Shown here in pieces: positions 1 through 5,470 of a DNA stretch of 8,306 bases (the stretch's first letter is position 1; every line of letters starts with the position of its first letter). The notes below the pieces were generated by a model that ran no database searches, was not told where the DNA came from, and worked only from the letters and a program-made list of their open reading frames with translations. A program made the translations under genes and the position numbers. The DNA is from DASTRU01 sp035761045. GTDB lineage: Bacteria; Pseudomonadota; Gammaproteobacteria; Burkholderiales; Burkholderiaceae_E. Location: contig DASTRU010000060.1 in the NCBI GenBank assembly GCA_035761045.1, positions 1-8,306 of the forward strand. Reading direction: 5' to 3'.

Positions 1-197
1 AAGTGCTCTACCTATCGTTCGCGCAAGGGTTGTCGCATGCGGAAATCGCCGCGCAACTCGATATTCCCTTAGGCACCGCCAAGAGCTTGATACGGCGCGC
101 GTTGATGGAACTCAAGCAACGTTTGGAACCGGCCTCGATGGCTGGCGTGTCTTCGACCGTTACGCGCGGTGGCGCGGTGGCGGCATCGGTTAACTAA
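1..197 (+). CDS. ECF-type RNA polymerase sigma factor, 3' end only (region 4)
   Basis: Only the C-terminal 65 codons, stop included, are in the window; the gene starts upstream, so the GTG at base 3 is an internal valine codon rather than a start. The visible protein carries a sigma region 4 helix-turn-helix: LSFAQGLSHAEIAAQLDIP is the first helix and turn, and LGTAKSLIRRALMELKQRLE is the recognition helix that would contact the -35 element. The pattern G-[LI]-[ST]-x-x-E-I-A-x-x-L-x-[IV]-P-x-G-T-x-K-S is typical of ECF (group 4) sigma factors. A low-complexity tail of about 20 residues follows. The next gene, 23 nt downstream, is anti-sigma-like, the usual arrangement for an ECF factor with its own regulator. 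It probably directs transcription of this secretion cluster and perhaps itself, but that is inferred from position. The ECF subgroup cannot be assigned without region 2. Confidence 0.9.
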   Translation, partial: VLYLSFAQGLSHAEIAAQLDIPLGTAKSLIRRALMELKQRLEPASMAGVSSTVTRGGAVAASVN

Positions 198-220
198 CTT
201 TCTTCCATGGCGGCCTTGCG

Positions 221-598
221 ATGATTTCTGCCGATCCTTCCTCCGATATGAGTTTGCTGTGCGCCGAATACGCCTTAGGCGTATTGCAAGGCGACGACCG
301 GCGTCGTTTCGAACTGGCTCTGGCCATGAACCCGGTGCTCAAGGACTTCGTCATGAAATGGGCACATGTGTTCACGCCGCTTGCGCAAGACAACGCATCG
401 TCGAGCGCGGAGCCATCCATTGGTTTGTTCGACCGCATCGAGAAAAAAATCGGGCTGGAAGAACGCGTGTTCGAGCGTTTGAGCGAGCACCAAGGCGAAT
501 TGCGTCAGGCGGTGGTGGTGTCGATCGCGACCTTGCAAATCCTGCGTGCGCGTTTGCATACCGCGCGCGGTCAATCGTCGGCAGCGGGAGCGGCATGA
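221..598 (+). CDS. Anti-sigma factor-like protein, RskA-type N-terminal domain, no membrane segment
   Basis: A 125-residue protein predicted to bind and hold the upstream sigma factor inactive. Residues 10-80 follow the pattern of the RskA-type anti-sigma N-terminal domain: an AEYALGVLQGDDRRRFE helix, then NPVLKDFVMKWAHVFTPLAQ, then a short linker and IGLFDRIEKKIG. The classical zinc anti-sigma motif (HxxxCxxC) is absent; the only cysteine is in LLCAEY. Family members usually continue into a transmembrane helix and an extracytoplasmic domain. Here the chain ends after about 45 more residues that form a charged, probably helical tail with no hydrophobic span, so the product looks cytoplasmic. 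The ATG at 221 is chosen because it keeps the full domain; its Shine-Dalgarno match is weak, and an in-frame ATG at 248 is an alternative that would cut into the N-terminus. The stop overlaps the start of the ABC transporter gene (ATGA), implying coupled translation. Function is inferred from domain pattern and from following a sigma gene. Confidence 0.8.
   Translation: MISADPSSDMSLLCAEYALGVLQGDDRRRFELALAMNPVLKDFVMKWAHVFTPLAQDNASSSAEPSIGLFDRIEKKIGLEERVFERLSEHQGELRQAVVVSIATLQILRARLHTARGQSSAAGAA
586..590 (+). promoter_or_regulatory. Shine-Dalgarno site of the ABC transporter gene
   Basis: GGGAG lies at the very end of the anti-sigma-like gene, 4 nt before the ATG at 595 and 7 nt before the in-frame ATG at 598. 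The spacing to 598 is more usual, so translation may begin at the second methionine; the two choices differ by one residue. The site also shows that the open frame reaching back to 169 is not the real N-terminus. Confidence 0.6.
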
Positions 599-2457
599 TG
601 AAAGCGATCGCGGCCAATGTCCTAAGTAGTTTTCGGACGATGATTAATGGCGAGGCGAAGATCGCGCCGCCCACGTCCGAAGCGAGTCACGAAGCCACCG
701 CGTCGACTAACGCGACACAAGGCGAACATCAGGTCATCGCGCATGCCATTAGCGGCAGCATGCCGACGTTGAAGCGCGCGTTGGCGGTATCGGTGGTGGT
801 GAACATCGTCGCGTTATTGCCGGCGGTGTTCATGCTGCAAATCTACGACCGCGTGATTTACCGCTCGGGCTTAAGCACCTTGGCCGCCTTGGTGATCGGC
901 ATGGCGTTGACGCTCGCGATCGACTTACTTCTGCGGCGGCGTCGCGCCAGCATGTTGCGGGACGCGGCGGTGCAAATCGACGCGAAGATTTCGCACGGCT
1001 TGATCTCCCACGTACTGGCCCTGCCCTTGCGCACGCTTGAATCGCGCCCGACCGCGACGTGGTTCTTGGCATTCAAGGATGTGGAATCGGTGCGCGCCGC
1101 GTATTCCGGCGCGTTGGCGTTGACCTTGCTCGACGTGCCGTTCGCGTTGTTCGCGATCGCGCTCATCGGCTTCATCGCGCTGCCGGTATTGCCGGTGGTG
1201 TTGGTCTCGATCGGCGCGTTGCTCGCGCTAGCGTGGTTCTCGTCGAACGAAGCACGCAGCGGACGCATCGAGGAATACGAGCGCGCGCGCACGCGCGACA
1301 ACACCGTGGGCGAGATCTGCCGCGCGCGCGCGTCGATCAAGGCGCTGTCGCACGATGAATCCGTCAAGCGCTCGTGGCGCACCGCCTATGTGCATTGGAT
1401 GCAGGAGTCGTCCTCGCGCAACGGCGAGATGGAGGAATACCGCGAACTGTCGCTCACCTTGTCGATGATGACGTCGATGCTGATCACCGTCGCGGGCGCG
1501 TTGGCGGTCATCAATCAATGGATGACGGTGGGCGCGTTGATCGCGGCCAATATGCTGGCCGCCAAGGCAGTCGGCCCCTTGGTGTCGTTGTGCAATCAAT
1601 GGCGCGCGATCGGTCATGCGCGCCAAGCCCGCGCCCGCTTGGAGGCCACCTTCAAAGAGCCGCGCGAGAAAGCCGACGTTGGCTTGCGGCTACCCGCGCC
1701 ACGCGGCTGCGTGCGCATCGAAAACGTGAGCTTTCGGTATGCCGACGCGCCCGCGCCGGTGCTGCAACACGTGAGTGGCGTGATCAACCCCGGCTTATGC
1801 GCGGTGGTGGGCGATAACGGCGGCGGCAAGAGCACGCTCTTGAAAATGCTGGCTGGCCTCTACACGCCCGACGACGGCCGCATTTGCATCGACGAATACG
1901 ACATCGCGCAATTCTCGCGCGCCGAAATTCAACGTTGGGTCGGCTACTTGCCGCAAGCCACGCATATCTTCGAAGGCACGATCCTCGAGAACTTGCGCTA
2001 CAGCGCGCCGGACGCCGACGACGACGCCATCGTGCTCGCCTGCCAACGCGCTGGCGCGCATGGCTTTATCTCGCAATTGCCCGATGGCTACGGCACCCAA
2101 GTGGGCGAAGGCGGCGCGCGTTTATCGGCCGGACAACGCCGTCGCATCGCGATCGCGCAAGCGCTCTTGCATGACCCGCGCGTGCTCTTGCTCGACGAGC
2201 CGACGAACGACTTGGATTTTTCGGCGGAGTCGCATTTGCTCGTCACGCTTAAGCAACTGAGCGCCGAGCGCACGATCATCGTCATCACGCACTCGATTCG
2301 CTTGATGGCCGCGTGCGAGCGCTTGTTGCACGTTTCCAAGGGCGGTTTGCAACTGGGTGGCACGGCCGAGATGTTGCACAAGCTCTATGGCATCGGCCCC
2401 GCGCCCGTCGCGCGTGCCGCCACGCAGACCGAGCCGCGCGCCGCGCTTGCGACCTAA
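595..2457 (+). CDS. Type I secretion system ABC transporter (permease/ATPase)
   Basis: A 620-residue inner-membrane half-transporter with fused membrane and ATPase domains, which would dimerise and power export of an unfolded substrate through the adaptor and TolC channel encoded next door. Residues 1-55 are polar and carry no C39 peptidase or C39-like domain, so it resembles the PrtD-type class that does not cleave a leader. The membrane domain (about 60-340) opens with a hydrophobic helix ending in LLPAVFMLQIYDRV, a hallmark of this exporter family. The ATPase domain (about 370-600) has Walker A GDNGGGKST (406-414, Lys412), Q-loop Gln454 in YLPQATHIFEGTI, signature LSAGQ (510-514), Walker B VLLLDEPT (530-537, catalytic Glu535) and H-loop His566. 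All catalytic residues are present. Its start overlaps the anti-sigma-like gene by 4 nt (ATGA); the in-frame extension upstream to 169 is rejected because it would overlap that gene entirely and adds basic, non-homologous sequence. The role is near certain; the substrate is inferred to be the product of the gene at 5471. Confidence 0.97.
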   Translation: MMKAIAANVLSSFRTMINGEAKIAPPTSEASHEATASTNATQGEHQVIAHAISGSMPTLKRALAVSVVVNIVALLPAVFMLQIYDRVIYRSGLSTLAALVIGMALTLAIDLLLRRRRASMLRDAAVQIDAKISHGLISHVLALPLRTLESRPTATWFLAFKDVESVRAAYSGALALTLLDVPFALFAIALIGFIALPVLPVVLVSIGALLALAWFSSNEARSGRIEEYERARTRDNTVGEICRARASIKALSHDESVKRSWRTAYVHWMQESSSRNGEMEEYRELSLTLSMMTSMLITVAGALAVINQWMTVGALIAANMLAAKAVGPLVSLCNQWRAIGHARQARARLEATFKEPREKADVGLRLPAPRGCVRIENVSFRYADAPAPVLQHVSGVINPGLCAVVGDNGGGKSTLLKMLAGLYTPDDGRICIDEYDIAQFSRAEIQRWVGYLPQATHIFEGTILENLRYSAPDADDDAIVLACQRAGAHGFISQLPDGYGTQVGEGGARLSAGQRRRIAIAQALLHDPRVLLLDEPTNDLDFSAESHLLVTLKQLSAERTIIVITHSIRLMAACERLLHVSKGGLQLGGTAEMLHKLYGIGPAPVARAATQTEPRAALAT

Positions 2458-2474
2458 CGCCGCGCAAAACGGCG
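2458..2474 (+). other. Small GC-rich hairpin between the ABC transporter and adaptor genes
   Basis: CGCCG (2458-2462) can pair with CGGCG (2470-2474) around a 7-nt loop, immediately after the ABC transporter stop codon. There is no T run after it, so it is not a convincing intrinsic terminator. It could slightly pause polymerase or stabilise an mRNA end. A five-pair stem this GC-rich can also arise by chance at this base composition. Confidence 0.25.
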
Positions 2475-2495
2475 CGTACTCCTTAGGACTCCTCC

Positions 2496-3902
2496 ATGGA
2501 CCAAACCCCCATTCTCGAGCGCTCGAACACCACGAGCACGGTGCCGATGTCGGCCGCCGAGCGGCGCGCTGCCGAACAGCGCGTGATCGAGCAGCGCATC
2601 GTCGAATCGCGACGGGCCGATTGGCTGCCGCAGGCCCTGCGGCAAAAGCATCAACGCTTCGACATGCGTACGCGAATCATCCTCGGCGGATTGGCGTTGT
2701 GCGTGGTGGCGTCCTTGTTCGTGCGGGTGGATCAAGTGGTGAGCGCGCCTGGGCGCATCGTGCCGAGCACCAAGGTCAAGGTGATCCAGCATTTGGAAGG
2801 CGGCATCGTTAAAACCTTGAACGTCAAGGAAGGCGACGTGGTTCGCGAAGGCCAGCCATTGCTGGAGCTTGACCTGGCCACGTCGGGCATGAACCACGAC
2901 GAAATCGTGGCGCGCAATAGCGCGATGGCCTTCACGCGCGAACGCTTGCTGGCCGAAGCCAATGGCACGCCCTTGCGCTTTGCCGCGCCGCCCGAGCAGT
3001 TTCGCGGCTTGGCCGAAAGCGAACTCGCGACGTATCGCGCGCGCCAACAAGAACATCGCGGCACGCTTGCGGTGTTCGAATCGCAAGCCTTGCAATTGCA
3101 AAGCAAGGTCGCGGAGATCGAGGTCAAGTTGCAAGGCGGCGAAGCGCGCTTGAAGACCGCGCAGCAAGAGTTCGGCATCGCCAATGAGTTGTTCAAGGAA
3201 CGGTTGATCTCGCAACTCGATTTTCTCGAGCGGCGCAAGGCGGTCGAAACCTTGAGCACTGAAATCGCGGCCTTGCGTGAATCGATCGTCGGCGCGCGGG
3301 CGTCGTTGGCCGAATCGCGCGCGAAGTACGCCGAGGAAGTTGGCAAGTACCGTCGCCGCGCGGCCGATGAGTTGTCGGTCGTCGAGCGCCAAGCCACTAG
3401 CGTGAAGGAAGAACTCGCGCGCGCGGTCGATCAACGCAGTCGCGCGGTGCTGTACAGCCCCATCGCCGGCATCGTCAAAAACCTAAAGCTGCAAGCGCCC
3501 GGCAACGTCGTGCGCCAAGGCGAGCCGATGATGGAGATCGTGCCGGCCGACGAGGCCATCGTCGTCGAAGCGCGTTTGTCGCCGGCGGATCGTGGTTACT
3601 TGAGCGCGAACAACCAACACGCGACGGTCAAGGTCTCGGCGTATGACTTCTTGAAATACGGCGCGTTGAACGGCCATGTCACGCAAGTCGCGGCCGACAC
3701 CAATCAGGAAACCGATGGCGCGCCGTACTACAAGGTCGTCATCACCACCGACAAATCGTTTCTTGGCGATGCGCGCGCGCCGTTGCGCGTATCAGCCGGC
3801 ATGTTGGCCGAGGTGGACTTGCATGTCGGTTCGCAACCGTTCATTTGGTATTTGATCAAGCCGGTGCTCAAGCTCCGCCGCGAAGCCTTTCGGGAACCCT
3901 AA
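2496..3902 (+). CDS. HlyD-family periplasmic adaptor (membrane fusion protein) of type I secretion
   Basis: A 468-residue adaptor that would bridge the inner-membrane ABC exporter and the outer-membrane channel across the periplasm. In order: a charged cytoplasmic N-terminus (1-57); one membrane anchor (about 60-76, IILGGLALCVVASLFV); the first half of the lipoyl/barrel-sandwich domain (about 82-126, with VIQHLEGGIVKTLNVKEGD); a long alpha-helical coiled coil rich in Glu, Gln, Arg and Ala (about 140-310); the second lipoyl half (about 320-353, LYSPIAGIVKNLKLQAPGNVV); a beta-barrel domain; and the C-terminal PVLKLRREAFREP, a form common at the end of HlyD/LapC-type adaptors. Length and domain order are normal. 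AGGA at 2485-2488, 7 nt before the ATG, supports the start. It lies 38 nt after the exporter gene, and its stop codon shares one base with the next start (TAATG), so it sits in the same operon. Function is established from family features. Confidence 0.97.
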   Translation: MDQTPILERSNTTSTVPMSAAERRAAEQRVIEQRIVESRRADWLPQALRQKHQRFDMRTRIILGGLALCVVASLFVRVDQVVSAPGRIVPSTKVKVIQHLEGGIVKTLNVKEGDVVREGQPLLELDLATSGMNHDEIVARNSAMAFTRERLLAEANGTPLRFAAPPEQFRGLAESELATYRARQQEHRGTLAVFESQALQLQSKVAEIEVKLQGGEARLKTAQQEFGIANELFKERLISQLDFLERRKAVETLSTEIAALRESIVGARASLAESRAKYAEEVGKYRRRAADELSVVERQATSVKEELARAVDQRSRAVLYSPIAGIVKNLKLQAPGNVVRQGEPMMEIVPADEAIVVEARLSPADRGYLSANNQHATVKVSAYDFLKYGALNGHVTQVAADTNQETDGAPYYKVVITTDKSFLGDARAPLRVSAGMLAEVDLHVGSQPFIWYLIKPVLKLRREAFREP

Positions 3903-5353
3903 TGAAAACGAATGGGGCCGCGCGCGCATGGGCGCGGTGGATGTTGGCGAGCTGCGTGAGTAGCGTGGTCTTGTGTGGGCATGTGAACAGCGCGCATGCG
4001 CAAGAAGTAGCGAGTGCATCGCCTTTGATGTCCCCCGCCGAGTTTGGCCGACGATTGTCCGACGTGGTGGCCACGCATCCGGACGTGCAAGGCGCGCGCA
4101 AGCAAGCCGATGCGGCGCAACTCGGCATCGATGCGGCGCGCGCCGGCTACTACCCGCGCGTAAGCGTGGGCAGCACCTTGGGGCGCGACCAAGTGAGTGA
4201 TTCGGGCGCGAACACGTCGGTGGACCGGCGCAGCGTCGAGCTGACCTTGCGCCAAAACCTGTACACCGGCGGCAAGCTCGGCGCCGAGACGGATTTGGCC
4301 GAGTCCGAACGCACGATTCAAGACGCCATCGCGCGTCAAACCATGCAACGCGTCGCGCTCGACGCGATGAGCGCGCATGTGCAAGTCGCCCGCGCGTCGT
4401 TGTTGCTCGCGGTGGCGCGCAGCTCGGAAGCGGCGACCGCGCAATTGCTCGCGCTGGAATCGCGGCGCGAACAATTGGGTGGCGCGGCGATCACCGATGC
4501 CGAATTCGCGCGCACGCGCTTGGCGCTCGCGCAAGAACGCACGCGCCAGTACGAAATTCAATTGGACGAAGCGACTAATACCTATCGCCAGTTGTATTTG
4601 AATGAACCCGATGTCGAACGTCTGGCCGACCTGGCCGCGCCCAGCGCTCGGTTGTCGCAAGGGCTGGACGCCTTCTTGAAGCAAGCCTCGGCCATCAATC
4701 CCGACCTTAAGTTGGCCGAGTTGCAACGGACCAAGGCCGAACACGCGGTGGAACTCGCGAGCGCGCAAAACTGGCCGACCGTCGAGGTGGTGGGTACGCA
4801 GCGCGTGGGCGGTAATTCGTCGGGTACGGGCAACCGTTCCGACAGCAGCATTGGTCTGCGCGTGGGCTACAGCTTGTATTCGGGCGGCGAGATTCGCGCG
4901 CGCGTCGGCGCGGCGCAAGCGCAGCTCGATGCGACCACGCAAAGCTCGGTCGCGATTCGCCGCCGCGTCGAGGAACAGGTGCGCACCTTATGGCGTCGGT
5001 GGTCGGGCGCCGCCGATCGCGTGCAACTGCTTGAAAGCGCCGCGAGCGACGCCTCGCGCGTGTTCCTCAACCGCCGTCGCTTGCGTGAATTCGGACGCGA
5101 AACCGCGGTGGCCGTGCTCGATGCCCAACTCGAATACAACAACGTGTTGATGTCGCTCGTGAACGCGAGCTTCGACGGGCGGCTTAATTCGCTGCGCTTG
5201 ATGAACGCCGTCGGCGCCTTGGTACCCGAGGGCGATGCGCGCGCCTGGTACGCGGGGTATGTCGACACCACCGACGCCGGGCTCGCCTTGCGTCGGCGAC
5301 TGGTGCAAGCCGCCGATGTCGTCGCTTCCGATACATCGGTCACGAAAAAATGA
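3902..5353 (+). CDS. TolC-type outer-membrane channel protein of type I secretion (AggA/LapE-like)
   Basis: A 483-residue outer-membrane efflux protein that would form the trimeric channel-tunnel through which the substrate leaves the cell. Residues 1-33 are a signal peptide: basic start, hydrophobic core around WMLASCVSSVVL, and a likely cut after AHA before QE. The mature protein shows the two-fold repeat of the family: HPDVQGARKQADAAQLGID with GYYPRVSV and QNLYTGG (118-124) in the first half, and NPDLKLAELQRTKAEHAVEL with WPTVEV and YSLYSGG (323-329) in the second. These Y-[TS]-G-G strand-edge motifs are typical of TolC. The helical ends contain NRRRLREFGRETAVAVLDAQ. The start at 3902 is chosen because it overlaps the adaptor stop by one base and begins a good signal peptide; a longer in-frame start at 3845 would add residues ahead of the signal peptide and overlap the adaptor gene by 58 nt. 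Last gene of the tightly packed group; a 117-nt spacer follows. Confidence 0.96.
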   Translation: MKTNGAARAWARWMLASCVSSVVLCGHVNSAHAQEVASASPLMSPAEFGRRLSDVVATHPDVQGARKQADAAQLGIDAARAGYYPRVSVGSTLGRDQVSDSGANTSVDRRSVELTLRQNLYTGGKLGAETDLAESERTIQDAIARQTMQRVALDAMSAHVQVARASLLLAVARSSEAATAQLLALESRREQLGGAAITDAEFARTRLALAQERTRQYEIQLDEATNTYRQLYLNEPDVERLADLAAPSARLSQGLDAFLKQASAINPDLKLAELQRTKAEHAVELASAQNWPTVEVVGTQRVGGNSSGTGNRSDSSIGLRVGYSLYSGGEIRARVGAAQAQLDATTQSSVAIRRRVEEQVRTLWRRWSGAADRVQLLESAASDASRVFLNRRRLREFGRETAVAVLDAQLEYNNVLMSLVNASFDGRLNSLRLMNAVGALVPEGDARAWYAGYVDTTDAGLALRRRLVQAADVVASDTSVTKK

Positions 5354-5470
5354 TGATGCGTTGCATCTAGGCGGCAAAGCGGTCGGTAGAAGCATGAGTC
5401 AGCGTCATCGTTGGGCACGGCCTCGTGCGTTCATCGATGCGCTTCACCCACAACGCATTAGGAGTTTTTC
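5354..5470 (+). promoter_or_regulatory. 117-nt spacer with inverted repeats upstream of the large substrate gene
   Basis: This is the only sizeable gap in the cluster. It holds a short hairpin GATGC-GTT-GCATC (5355-5367) just after the TolC-type gene stop. ATGCGTTG (5356-5363) is also an exact reverse complement of CAACGCAT (5451-5458), which ends next to the Shine-Dalgarno of the following gene; T5354-A5460 and G5355-U5459 could extend that pairing. A second ATGCG (5437-5441) can compete for CGCAT (5454-5458). No T run follows any stem, so no intrinsic terminator is called. I see no convincing -35/-10 pair. The region may hold a promoter or an mRNA structure controlling the downstream gene, but nothing proves it. 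Confidence 0.35.
5460..5464 (+). promoter_or_regulatory. Shine-Dalgarno site of the large substrate gene
   Basis: AGGAG lies 6 nt before the ATG at 5471 and is the strongest ribosome site in the window. It fixes the start of the long open frame and resembles the TTAGGA site before the adaptor gene at 2483-2488. Its first base could pair with T5354 in the long-range stem of the spacer. Confidence 0.75.

Noticed and set aside
169..594. Upstream extension of the ABC transporter frame to an ATG at 169
   Set aside because: The added 142 residues overlap the end of the sigma gene and all of the anti-sigma-like gene, are Arg-rich and unlike exporter N-termini. The start at 595/598 has a Shine-Dalgarno site and the usual family length.
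2454..3434. Minus-strand open frame of 326 codons opposite the adaptor gene
   Set aside because: It is a shadow of the HlyD-family coding sequence: it covers the coiled-coil part in antisense and shows no family motif, whereas the plus strand encodes a complete adaptor.
3845..3901. Earlier start for the TolC-type protein
   Set aside because: It would put 19 extra residues before a well-formed signal peptide and overlap the adaptor gene; the ATG at 3902 fits better.
5354..5470. Intrinsic terminator between the channel gene and the substrate gene
   Set aside because: The hairpin at 5355-5367 has only five pairs and no following T run, so termination is not supported.
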